DNA of 64,000 nt, taken from contig DBPR01000021.1 of the NCBI GenBank assembly GCA_002305635.1, positions 1 to 64,000 on the forward strand, in the 5' to 3' direction. The notes below the pieces were generated by a model. It saw only the letters and a program-made list of their open reading frames with translations, searched no databases and was not told where the DNA came from. This stretch comes from Anaerolineaceae bacterium UBA1415. GTDB taxonomy: Bacteria > Chloroflexota > Anaerolineae > Anaerolineales > Anaerolineaceae. The translations under genes and the position numbers were made by a program. The number at the start of each line of letters is the position of its first letter. Positions within the stretch are counted from its first letter, which is position 1. Shown here piece after piece: positions 43,069-50,992 of this stretch.

Positions 43069-44545
43069 ATCAGCGCAAAGTTTACTCTGGAAGCTCTTTC
43101 TCCTGGTCTTGCCGATCAGCAGCTTCCCATTGCTTTCCCGTTTGATGGGTGGAGCAAGTGTCGCGCCGCTGGCCGCAGTTCCTATGTTGTTGCTCCTGAT
43201 AATTTGGTGGCTTCCCAGCTTTTTTAAAAACGGCTTCAAACTACCCTATCAGGTCAAACCCCTCTTGCTTTACTTCCTTTTTGGCTTATTTACGACCTTG
43301 TTTATCAGTTTCCGGGATGTTCCAACCTTTCAATCAGCAAGCATTCCTAAAAGTGTCCTTGAGGTCATCATTACCTTCGGAATGGGGATCGGTTTTTACC
43401 TGGTGACCATTCATTCCGTCAGGAACGAAAAGAATTTGCGAACCACAGTTTTATGGATCAATATCTCCGGAATAATTGTGATGGCCTATTCATTGTTGCA
43501 GGTGCTTATTTGGTACCTTTTGGGACATTATCCTGAATGGCTCTACGGCATTCAGAGAATATTCTCCTCCAATGCCATGTTGTTCTCCCGGCGCGCGACT
43601 GGTCTGGCTTTTGAACCCTCCTGGCTGGCGCATCAATTGAATATGGTCTTTATTCCCATCTGGCTGGCCATGAGCGTCACTGGTTACAGTATTTTCAAAC
43701 GCAAACTCTTCAACAAAATACAAATAGAGAAAGTTCTGCTTGCCTGCTCCATTGCGACCTTGTTCATTACGCTTTCCCGTATCGGCTGGATCACATTTTT
43801 TATTGTTATAGCTTATCTCGCGATCCAGTTCTTTGACCAGTTGATCAATAAGCTTTCTGTGAAGCCTTCAAAATCGCCGGATCATAAACCACATGGTTTT
43901 GGGTTTCGCTTTGGCATGTGGGCAGGATTGTTTGTCGGCATGCTCGCGCTTATCTTTCTGGCTGGTTTTGTCCTTTCCTACATTGACCCACGAATGCGCG
44001 ATTTATTCGATCTGAAACGGCTGATCGATGCCGGTTTCATGCGCTGGGCCTCAAAATTGGTATTTCTGGAACGGGTCATGTACTGGATCGCGGCTTACCG
44101 CGTTTTCCAGATGTTCCCATTCATGGGAGCCGGCTTTGGCATCCCCGGGTTCTTTTTTCAAAAGACCGTTCCCGTTTATGGTTCCCAGTTACTGGATGTT
44201 AATGACTTTCTCCTGAAACCATTTTTCTTGCCAAATGCCAAAAACTTTTGGGTACGGATCCTTTCTGAGACAGGCATCATTGGTTTCGCGCTTTATGCCA
44301 GTTGGGTAGTCATCCATTGGCGCGATGCAGTTGAGCTCGAGAAAAACTCTCAAAACAAGATGCTGCAAACCATGGGCCTCGCAGGAAAGATCATCGTAAT
44401 TTCAATGATCATCGAGGGGTTCAGTCTGGATTCCTTCGGACTGCCTTATGTGTGGGTCGCTTTAGGCCTGCTTAGCGCAACCTGGTTTATGAGCAGAGAT
44501 GATGACGCACAGGCTAACGTGACGGCTCAAACATCAGATCGATAA
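43055..44545 (+). CDS. O-antigen ligase / polymerase-like membrane protein
   Basis: A 496-residue polytopic protein of the WaaL/Wzy (O-antigen ligase) type, with about 12 helices and a large loop with GAGFGIPG near residue 365. Members transfer or polymerise lipid-linked polysaccharide outside the inner membrane. It overlaps the Wzz-like gene and so forms a pair. Its 3' end overlaps the convergent polyprenyl synthase gene by 32 bases. Confidence 0.8.
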   Translation: MKISESAQSLLWKLFLLVLPISSFPLLSRLMGGASVAPLAAVPMLLLLIIWWLPSFFKNGFKLPYQVKPLLLYFLFGLFTTLFISFRDVPTFQSASIPKSVLEVIITFGMGIGFYLVTIHSVRNEKNLRTTVLWINISGIIVMAYSLLQVLIWYLLGHYPEWLYGIQRIFSSNAMLFSRRATGLAFEPSWLAHQLNMVFIPIWLAMSVTGYSIFKRKLFNKIQIEKVLLACSIATLFITLSRIGWITFFIVIAYLAIQFFDQLINKLSVKPSKSPDHKPHGFGFRFGMWAGLFVGMLALIFLAGFVLSYIDPRMRDLFDLKRLIDAGFMRWASKLVFLERVMYWIAAYRVFQMFPFMGAGFGIPGFFFQKTVPVYGSQLLDVNDFLLKPFFLPNAKNFWVRILSETGIIGFALYASWVVIHWRDAVELEKNSQNKMLQTMGLAGKIIVISMIIEGFSLDSFGLPYVWVALGLLSATWFMSRDDDAQANVTAQTSDR

Positions 44546-45515
44546 GTTCCAAAAATGCATTTGTATACTGATTCGTTGTTGGCAGGATCTTGATCAGTTC
44601 TGATTTGGCATTTTCATAATAGTTTCTCGCCAGCGCCTGGGTTTGCTGGTCAGCGCCTATTTCCTCCAGATGCCTTTTCATTAGCGCGAGCTTATCTTCT
44701 GAAATGGCACCATCCTTGTCCCAGAGCTTTGCAAATTCAGGGCTTTTCTCCAAACTGATCATGGCTGGGTAGGCCTTCTTGCGGGTTGTCAGGTCTGTGC
44801 TGACTGATTTGCCCGTCTTGTCGGTTTTACCCCAGACGCCCAGATAATCGTCCTGGATCTGGAAACCCAAACCAAGTTTTTCGCCAATGTTATCAAGCTG
44901 GTCGATCACTTCAACCTCAACGCCTTTGAGGCTTGCTCCGATGCGCATCGAGCCAGCGATCAGACGTGAAGTCTTCAGACGGATCATCTCAAGATAATCT
45001 TCAACACTGAGTCCATTGTAGTTTTCATAACTGATATCGAGCTGCTGTCCCTGGATCACTTCAAGCGTCGCATTTTGAAAAGCGTTGATCGCCATTTCCC
45101 AATTCTTATCTTGGATCGAATGATGCCTGGTTGCCATCAATCTGTGGCTAAGATTCGAAAGATAATCGCCAACATTAATTGCCAGCGGCATGCCAACTTT
45201 GCACCAAAGCGCGGTCTGGCCGTGGCGCGTCAACCCCTTATCCTGAATGTCATCATGAATAAGGGTGAAGTTGTGCAGCGTTTCCATCGCAGCCGCCGGG
45301 AGAAATACTTCCTCCGGCTTTCCGCCCAGGGCGCTATAGGTCAGGATCAGAAATAAAGGACGCAGGCGTTTGCCTGGAACGCTAACGGGATTATTCCAGC
45401 CAAAATGGTATTCGACCATACTTTTCAATCCCACGATATTCTCGGGAATATGTTGAAGTACAGATGCCTTAAAACAAGATTCAAATTCTGTTCTGATTTT
45501 CGAAATTAGATCCAT
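44514..45515 (-). CDS. Polyprenyl (geranylgeranyl-type) diphosphate synthase
   Basis: A 333-residue trans-prenyltransferase. The first aspartate-rich motif is HDDIQDKGLTRHG, with TLIHDD before it; the second is GLGFQIQDDYLGVWG. It condenses IPP to build C15-C25 diphosphates; the chain length cannot be told from the sequence alone. It lies 9 bases after fni, which supplies DMAPP, so the two form an isoprenoid operon. GAGG precedes the start. Confidence 0.92.
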   Translation of the reverse strand: MDLISKIRTEFESCFKASVLQHIPENIVGLKSMVEYHFGWNNPVSVPGKRLRPLFLILTYSALGGKPEEVFLPAAAMETLHNFTLIHDDIQDKGLTRHGQTALWCKVGMPLAINVGDYLSNLSHRLMATRHHSIQDKNWEMAINAFQNATLEVIQGQQLDISYENYNGLSVEDYLEMIRLKTSRLIAGSMRIGASLKGVEVEVIDQLDNIGEKLGLGFQIQDDYLGVWGKTDKTGKSVSTDLTTRKKAYPAMISLEKSPEFAKLWDKDGAISEDKLALMKRHLEEIGADQQTQALARNYYENAKSELIKILPTTNQYTNAFLELIDLMFEPSR

Positions 45516-45524
45516 GTTTTACCT

Positions 45525-46553
45525 CTATGAATACCATTTTCCTTTGATTTCCGTAAGCGAGCCTGAACCGGTGCAGAAAAGAGAAATTTTAAGTTCCAGC
45601 AGAATTTGTTCGATCGTTTGATACAATGCTGGCTCTCCTTTTTCAGCAGCAAGCAGAAACTTACGCGCAAAACCACATAAATCTGTACCCAATGCAAGAG
45701 ATTTAGCCATATCGATCCCTGAATCCAAACCACCGGAAGAAATAATGACCACTTTCCCCTGTAATTCCTCCAGGTTTTTTAATGCAGTCACAGTTGGAAT
45801 GCCCCAATTGATAAACCTCTCTGAAACCTCTTTCCGCACAGGGTCGTTCTGACGATACATTTCAACCGCTGCCCAAGAAGTGCCGCCAAGACCGGCAACA
45901 TCAATTGCTTTCACGCCGACATCAACTAATTTGGTGGCAGAATCCTTGTCGATCCCACAGCCAACTTCTTTGACCAACACAGGTACAAGTAAAACTTTGC
46001 AGATTGCCTCGATCTTATTCAATAAATATGAAAAATTCCGGTTGCCTTCAGGTTGTAATGCTTCCTGAAGGCCGTTTAGATGCAGGTATAGACCGTCCGC
46101 TTCGATCATATCTACGGCCCTCTGGCATTCCTCAATACCGTAACCCTGGTTCAGTTGGGCGACACCCAGGTTGGCGAAGAGCAGCGCGTTTGGAGCTGCT
46201 TTCCTAACGATCCGGAAGCTTTCTTCCAGTTCCATATTCTCGATCGCGGCTCTTTGCGAGCCAACGCCCATCGCGATACCAAAATGTTCTGCCGCCTGTG
46301 CCAGGATTTGGTTGTAATATTTTGAGGCTTGCGAACCACCGGTCATGGATGAGATCAGCAGAGGGGCTCTTAAAGTTCTCCCAAAGATTTCTTTGCTCGT
46401 ATCGATCTTGTCAAAATCAAGACCAGGCAAGGCTGAAACTTTCAGCTTGATCGATTCAAAACCAGCTGAGAGCCTTGTGTTAACGTCTTTTTCAAGACAA
46501 ATTTGCAGGTGTTCGTCTTTTCTAATCGCGGTTTCTGAAACTTGTTCGTCCAT
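45525..46553 (-). CDS. fni: Isopentenyl-diphosphate delta-isomerase, type 2 (Fni)
   Basis: A 342-residue FMN-dependent isomerase interconverting IPP and DMAPP. RKDEHLQICLEKDV at the start, SSMTGGSQ (residues about 68-75), GVGSQRAAIEN and the C-terminal SSGGLDSGIDMAKSLALGTDL are hallmark segments. Type 2 enzymes are common with the mevalonate route. It leads the operon with the polyprenyl synthase. A TATAAC box lies 5 bases before the ATG. Confidence 0.95.
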   Translation of the reverse strand: MDEQVSETAIRKDEHLQICLEKDVNTRLSAGFESIKLKVSALPGLDFDKIDTSKEIFGRTLRAPLLISSMTGGSQASKYYNQILAQAAEHFGIAMGVGSQRAAIENMELEESFRIVRKAAPNALLFANLGVAQLNQGYGIEECQRAVDMIEADGLYLHLNGLQEALQPEGNRNFSYLLNKIEAICKVLLVPVLVKEVGCGIDKDSATKLVDVGVKAIDVAGLGGTSWAAVEMYRQNDPVRKEVSERFINWGIPTVTALKNLEELQGKVVIISSGGLDSGIDMAKSLALGTDLCGFARKFLLAAEKGEPALYQTIEQILLELKISLFCTGSGSLTEIKGKWYS

Positions 46554-46558
46554 GTCGT

Positions 46559-46564
46559 GTTATA
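46559..46564 (-). promoter_or_regulatory. -10 box abutting the fni start
   Basis: TATAAC on the minus strand, 5 bases before the ATG at 46553 and without a Shine-Dalgarno sequence; leaderless start likely. Confidence 0.5.
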
Positions 46565-46594
46565 TCTTTCGATGGTTTGAAAATGCTCTATTGG

Positions 46595-46600
46595 TATAAT
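46595..46600 (+). promoter_or_regulatory. -10 box for the acyl carrier protein gene
   Basis: TATAAT followed by a 30-base leader containing GAGGAAG before the ATG at 46631. It is divergent from the fni promoter. Confidence 0.55.
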
Positions 46601-46630
46601 CTTAACATCAAAAAGACAAGTGAGGAAGAA

Positions 46631-46867
46631 ATGGAAAATACTTTTGAAATTGTTAAGGCTGTTGTAGCTGAAGTTCTGAAGATCGACGGCGAGGGAATCA
46701 CGATGGAAACTCGTTTTATTGAAGATTTAAAAGCAGATTCTATGGATCAATTTTTCCTGATCGATGGATTCTGTGAAAAATTTGATATCGATATCACCGA
46801 TGAAGCAGCTCGCTCTATCCACACCGTGGGTGATGCCGTCAACGCGATCACCGAAGCCCTGAAATAA
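46631..46867 (+). CDS. Acyl carrier protein
   Basis: A 78-residue ACP. The phosphopantetheine serine is Ser37 in DLKADSMDQ (DSM in place of the usual DSL), followed by a helix II of acidic and hydrophobic residues. It carries acyl chains in fatty acid or related synthesis. It stands alone, between a promoter and a strong terminator, with no fab genes nearby, so it may be a second ACP. The frame extends back to 46577, but GAGGAAG fixes the start. Confidence 0.92.
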   Translation: MENTFEIVKAVVAEVLKIDGEGITMETRFIEDLKADSMDQFFLIDGFCEKFDIDITDEAARSIHTVGDAVNAITEALK

Positions 46868-46879
46868 TTTCATTCAACG

Positions 46880-46924
46880 AAACGCAAAAGCCGAATTAAT
46901 ATCAAAAATTCGGCTTTTGCGTTT
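46880..46924. terminator. Strong terminator after the ACP gene
   Basis: A perfect 18-bp stem (46880-46897 with 46907-46924) around a 9-base loop, with T-rich strands inside the stem. It may serve both ACP and, on the other strand, the SucD-like gene. The 100 bases that follow hold nothing else recognisable. Confidence 0.85.
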
Positions 46925-47026
46925 AAATTACACTCTCACAAAACGATTCTTTTATTATTCTTAATTTGAGTTGAAATAAAAGCATTTTTGAGATACACAA
47001 AGAGACTGAAATGTAACACCAAAGCT

Positions 47027-47893
47027 TTAGCGTCTTAGCAAACAAGGAATATCTTCAATATTTTTTGCGAGCAAGGCACCCGCTTCGATAAAGGCGTTGG
47101 TTTTTCTTTCCACTGAATTTAAAAAGAAATTGCTGTTTCTTGAGAAAACTGAACCCATGATGGAAGCTTTCAGGTTTTCTCCTACCACATAAGCCACAAC
47201 AGGTTTGGTGATGCTCTCCATGATATAGTTTGCGGCGACCAGCTCGCTTTCGCCTCCAGGGCCGCCAACCAGAACGATTTGTTCTGTATGAGGATCCGAT
47301 TCCAGTAATTCAAGGAAAAATTTAAAATCCATCCCAATGATCGGGTCGTCTCCGATCCCAATCGCAACACTGACACCAATCCCAGCCTCATTCAGGATGT
47401 CAAGCACTTCGTAGGAAAGGGTACCGGAACGGGAAACGAGAGCCACATCACCAGCTCCGACAATATGATCAGGGAAAATACCCGCATTTGCTATCTCTGG
47501 GACAAGGATACCGGGGGAATTCGGGCCGATCAGGACTGAGTCGCTTTTTCGCAAGGCTGATTTGACCTGCATCATATCCTGGACCGGAACCGACCCGGTC
47601 ACAGATATGATCGTTTTTATTCCAGCTTCAATGGCTTCCAAAATACAATCTACAGTAGCGTGAGGCGGTACAAACAGGACGCTGACATCGGCATTGGTGG
47701 CATCGACACAGTCCTTAACCGTATCGAAAACAGGAATTCTTCCATTGAAAGCCCAATCACCGCCTTTGCCAGGAGATGTACCGCCGACAAGGGGACTATT
47801 ATTATTCAGCATCCGTTCTGAGTGAAATCTGCCTCGTCTTCCAGTGATGCCCTGTACCATGATCCGGGATTTTGCGTCAATCAGTATGCTCAT
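47027..47893 (-). CDS. Succinyl-CoA synthetase alpha-like protein lacking the phosphohistidine
   Basis: A 288-residue protein that aligns along its length with SucD: CoA-binding N-terminus (MVQGITGRRGRFHSERML, GGTSPGKGG), GPNSPGIL, RSGTLSYEVLD and IGIGDDPIIGMDF. The GKRMGHAGAI motif with the phosphorylated His (246 in E. coli) reads KASIMGSVF here, with Ser248 at that place, and the Glu of IGEIGG (208 in E. coli) is Gly. The usual phosphohistidine step therefore cannot occur. It overlaps the SucC-like gene by one base (TGATG). A different acyl-CoA reaction or a regulatory role is possible. Confidence 0.85.
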   Translation of the reverse strand: MSILIDAKSRIMVQGITGRRGRFHSERMLNNNSPLVGGTSPGKGGDWAFNGRIPVFDTVKDCVDATNADVSVLFVPPHATVDCILEAIEAGIKTIISVTGSVPVQDMMQVKSALRKSDSVLIGPNSPGILVPEIANAGIFPDHIVGAGDVALVSRSGTLSYEVLDILNEAGIGVSVAIGIGDDPIIGMDFKFFLELLESDPHTEQIVLVGGPGGESELVAANYIMESITKPVVAYVVGENLKASIMGSVFSRNSNFFLNSVERKTNAFIEAGALLAKNIEDIPCLLRR

Positions 47894-49032
47894 CAGGAGT
47901 CCTTCAAATAGTCAACGGCCGCTTTGACCAGTTCGTGCGTGGAATCAAAAATTTGCAGCTGCTTCAGGCCGGAAAGTGTTTCTATAGCAGAAATATCATT
48001 GGTGCCTTTTAAACGCAGGAAAATCGGCTTTTTGTGTCTGGCTTTTGCTGTCACCGATAAAATACCTTCAGCGATTTCTTCACAGTTTGTCATACCGCCG
48101 TAAATATTGATCAGCACGGCTCTGATACTATCGTTCTGGAACAATAACTCAAGTGAAGATGTCATCGACGAGACGGTTGAACCGCCGTGGATATCAATTA
48201 TGGCAGCTGGAATACTATTCATGGAGATGATCTGGTCATAGGTCAAATAGGCAAGCCCCATCCCATTTACAATGCAGCCCAGCTCTCCCGTGAATTGGTG
48301 ATAAGTGACGCCATATTTTCTGGCCTGATGCTCCAGCCAGCCGTAATATGTCGGATCAATCGAATCAAGAAAGCTTTCATGCCTGAACAATGACAGGCTG
48401 TCGATGTTGATTTTAGCGTCAAGTGCGTATAGCTGATTTTGTTGGGTGACGACCAGGGAGTTGATCTCTGCCAACGTGGCATCGTTCGAGCGATAGATAT
48501 CGTAGAGTTTTAATGCAATTGAACCAAATTGTTTCCATAAAGATGGGTCCACATCTCCGTTTGTCAGCAGTTGCCGCACCTGATACCGATGTAATCCCTG
48601 ATCAATATCAATTTGTCTTTCCGCCATCCTCGCGTTGAGGAAAGAATCTTTTTCAAGACAAGTCGCTCCACCAGCTTCTGATAATCTCAATACTGGTGAT
48701 CCAAGGTCAAGATCAGAGAAAATTCCCAGGTAATATTCCTTGTTAAAAGTGAACGCTTTTTCAATTAAGATGGATTGAACGGTTTGGTGATTGATCTCAA
48801 GCTTAAAAATTTCATTTGCAATTTGTTCCGCTTCGTGCTCGTGTTGAATGAGGCGAACTCCGCCTGCTTTGCCCCTGCCTTGCTCAAGGATCTGTGCCTT
48901 CAAAACGACCGGATAACCGATCTCGGAAGCAATTCGTTTTACCTGAACCGCGTTGGTCGCCAACATCGAAGCTGGAACGGGAATTCCAGCCTGCCGAAAA
49001 AGTGACTTGGCCTGATATTCATGGAGTTTCAT
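47893..49032 (-). CDS. Succinyl-CoA synthetase beta-like protein (ATP-grasp)
   Basis: A 379-residue SucC-like protein. The N-terminal ATP-grasp (MKLHEYQAKSLFRQAGIPVP, LEQGRGKAGGVRL) is well kept, and EINSLVV, DAKINID and GELGCIVNGMGLAYLT follow. The C-terminal CoA-ligase domain has IDIHGGS in place of LDVGGGA. It is close to the normal length. With the altered SucD-like partner it forms a two-gene operon. A TATAAT lies 16 bases before the start, with no ribosome binding site seen. Confidence 0.85.
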   Translation of the reverse strand: MKLHEYQAKSLFRQAGIPVPASMLATNAVQVKRIASEIGYPVVLKAQILEQGRGKAGGVRLIQHEHEAEQIANEIFKLEINHQTVQSILIEKAFTFNKEYYLGIFSDLDLGSPVLRLSEAGGATCLEKDSFLNARMAERQIDIDQGLHRYQVRQLLTNGDVDPSLWKQFGSIALKLYDIYRSNDATLAEINSLVVTQQNQLYALDAKINIDSLSLFRHESFLDSIDPTYYGWLEHQARKYGVTYHQFTGELGCIVNGMGLAYLTYDQIISMNSIPAAIIDIHGGSTVSSMTSSLELLFQNDSIRAVLINIYGGMTNCEEIAEGILSVTAKARHKKPIFLRLKGTNDISAIETLSGLKQLQIFDSTHELVKAAVDYLKDS

Positions 49033-49058
49033 GGTTTTGTGTATGCATATTATACAAG

Positions 49059-49086
49059 AAAAAAGGCTGAGTGGTTATTCTCAGCC
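49059..49086 (-). terminator. Terminator after the SPFH-HTH gene
   Basis: On the minus strand GGCTGAG (49086-49080 side) and CTCAGCC pair around eight bases, followed by six T (49064-49059). It lies between the SPFH-HTH stop and the SucC-like promoter. Confidence 0.88.
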
Positions 49087-49116
49087 TCAATTTTTGTTCG
49101 GAATCAGGATATCAGG

Positions 49117-50169
49117 TTAGCCGTTCAGGTATTCCTGCAAAGCTTCTTTCGTCAGACGATATGCGCTGCCGATCTTGCGGGCTTTCAGATCGCCCGCATT
49201 AATGGCTGCGATAACATCTTCTTCGGAGACTTTCAGAAAACCAGCTGCTTCACCCGGGGTCATGACATCTGGCATGACAACTGACCCTGCCGCAGCAGTT
49301 GGCTGGGTCTGGGCCTGGGCTTGTGGGGTCATATTGGCGAGTGAGCCTGCCAGAATATTGCCAACACCCATGCCTGCGCCGATGCCGGCGGTCAGACCAG
49401 CGCCGCCAGAGGGGTTCTGGGCGGCGTCGCGCATCGCGTCGGCAGCCTGGAGCTGCGTGTAGGTAGCCATGTCAAGCATACCCATATCGCGCAGTTCCTT
49501 GGCGGATTTATCGGAGGGTTTCAGGTTTCCAATATAGAAAGATTTGAGCAGCAGACCGAGAGCCAGGAAGTCATCCTGAGACTTGGCGCGTACTGCCGCA
49601 CCGAGTTCATCGGTCAAGCCGATCAGATCCAGAACATTCTTCTGTGCGGTTGTTTCGCCCAAAACATCCTGCAAACGGGAAAGCAGCATGGTGCGCAGCC
49701 GATTTTCGATATCAGCCGTACGGAAGCCGCCCAATTGACCAACCACCTGGGTGATAAATTGCTGTGGATCGGTCACCTGGAAGCTATAAGTACCAAAACC
49801 CTGCAATAGAGCGATGCCAAGGCCTACACCGGTATTGCGGACGATAATGGGTTGGGGTGTGCCCCATTTGCGATCAGCAAATTCACGCATGGAGACATAA
49901 TAGACTTCAGCAGTGAAGGGGGTGCGGTCTCCAAAAAGCTTTCCAAGCAAATTGGTCAAAATCGGTACGTTCGCGGTACCGATGGTGTGACGACCGGGGC
50001 CAAGCACATCCAGTGCCTTGCCATCACGGAAGAAAACCGCGGCCTGCGATTCACGAACGATCACCTGAGAGCCAAGTCTCAGATCGGCAACACCAGTTTC
50101 GGGGAAGCGATGGACGATCTCATCAACCATCTCGCTTGGGTATTCAACAACATCAAAAATTCTTGCCAT
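49117..50169 (-). CDS. SPFH-domain protein with C-terminal excisionase-type HTH
   Basis: A 350-residue protein of the YdjI/virion-core-like SPFH type. The N-terminal part (residues 1-210) has FRDGKALDVLGPGRHTIGTANVP and FGDRTPFTAEVYYVS; a Gly/Ala/Gln-rich linker follows (about 255-300). The last 50 residues (MTPGEAAGFLKVSEEDVIAAINAGDLKARKIGSAYRLTKEALQEYL) are a MerR/excisionase-type HTH_17 domain. Relatives usually end in a zinc ribbon. No membrane helix is present. It lies 25 bases after the 173-residue gene. The function is unknown; SPFH proteins form membrane-associated oligomers. Confidence 0.82.
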   Translation of the reverse strand: MARIFDVVEYPSEMVDEIVHRFPETGVADLRLGSQVIVRESQAAVFFRDGKALDVLGPGRHTIGTANVPILTNLLGKLFGDRTPFTAEVYYVSMREFADRKWGTPQPIIVRNTGVGLGIALLQGFGTYSFQVTDPQQFITQVVGQLGGFRTADIENRLRTMLLSRLQDVLGETTAQKNVLDLIGLTDELGAAVRAKSQDDFLALGLLLKSFYIGNLKPSDKSAKELRDMGMLDMATYTQLQAADAMRDAAQNPSGGAGLTAGIGAGMGVGNILAGSLANMTPQAQAQTQPTAAAGSVVMPDVMTPGEAAGFLKVSEEDVIAAINAGDLKARKIGSAYRLTKEALQEYLNG

Positions 50170-50194
50170 ATTAATCCTCCTAAGTGTTTTCTAA

Positions 50195-50716
50195 TTAGAG
50201 CGCTATGCCTTTCATGGCATCCGAACGTTTATTAAAGGCGTCAACAACCTCCTGCGAGGTTGAAATAAGATGACGCATCGAAGCTGGCAGGCCTTCGGTT
50301 CCGATCGAAGCCTCGACATTGTCAATAGCGCTGGAAACAACAGCAACATGTTCCAACAGGGTCAGATCATATTGATACACTGTGTTCAACTCGTCTTCTT
50401 TGATCTTGATCGCGTCAAACAGGCCCGCGTAGCCATAAGAAGCGGTCTTGACACGGTCGGTAAATTGCCGGATCTTGATGGCAGCATTCTCAAGGTCGTC
50501 AATATAGGCCAGACCACCCTGCGAGATCAGGTCTCTCTGCAGAGATGAAATTCTCTGATAAAGAGCTTCATAGTCTTTGGCAATCGTTTCCCGTAAAAGC
50601 TTATCAGAATTGCGTCGATCGACTTGTTCGATATAGCCTTTAAACCCGGGGATTTTGGACATCAGCTTTTTGATCGGGTCACGATCTTCGCTTACAATAT
50701 TATATAGGTCAGTCAT
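50195..50716 (-). CDS. Unrecognised 173-residue helical protein, partner of the SPFH-HTH gene
   Basis: A mainly helical, soluble protein with coiled-coil-like character (LLRETIAKDYEALYQRISSLQRDL; IKIRQFTDRVKTASYGYAGLFD). I do not recognise a family, but its arrangement next to an SPFH gene recalls the PspA-type helical proteins and YdjH/YdjI operons of Bacillus. Promoter not clear; AGGAGAATT lies before the ATG. Confidence 0.7.
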   Translation of the reverse strand: MTDLYNIVSEDRDPIKKLMSKIPGFKGYIEQVDRRNSDKLLRETIAKDYEALYQRISSLQRDLISQGGLAYIDDLENAAIKIRQFTDRVKTASYGYAGLFDAIKIKEDELNTVYQYDLTLLEHVAVVSSAIDNVEASIGTEGLPASMRHLISTSQEVVDAFNKRSDAMKGIAL

Positions 50717-50814
50717 AATTCTCCTTTGTCTCTAAAACTCACTAAAATACTAACATTTAGTAAATGTTCTCACATTAGAAAATATAAGGTTTCCCTTAGC
50801 TTTCAGGAATTAAT

Positions 50815-50820
50815 TATAAT
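50815..50820 (+). promoter_or_regulatory. -10 box of the microprotein-comF operon
   Basis: TATAAT, 33 bases before the microprotein ATG, leaving a short leader with GAGGAG. Confidence 0.5.
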
Positions 50821-50853
50821 AGATTAATAACGAACAACACGAGGAGTTGAAAA

Positions 50854-50991
50854 ATGAAGAAAGGTCCATTTAGCCGTTTGGGTCCATTGGAATACTTTTT
50901 GCTCATCATTCTGGTCCTGATGGTGTTGTTCACGCTTTTTTCGATCTTTTGGCCTGCCATTCAGTATTTTTATCAAAACACAGTCAAATAG
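50854..50991 (+). CDS. 45-residue single-pass membrane peptide
   Basis: MKKGPFSRLGPLEYFLLIIL begins a small protein with a basic N-terminus, one hydrophobic helix (about residues 13-38) and a short polar tail. GAGGAG lies 7 bases before the ATG. The stop is one base before the comF-family ATG, so translation would be coupled. Too small for ordinary gene calling; unrecognised, but the signals are those of a real gene. Confidence 0.7.
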   Translation: MKKGPFSRLGPLEYFLLIILVLMVLFTLFSIFWPAIQYFYQNTVK

Positions 50992-50992
50992 A

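Noticed and set aside
49117..50169. Excisionase gene as a mark of a mobile element
   Set aside because: The HTH_17 domain is the tail of an SPFH protein; no integrase, att repeat or other element gene is nearby.
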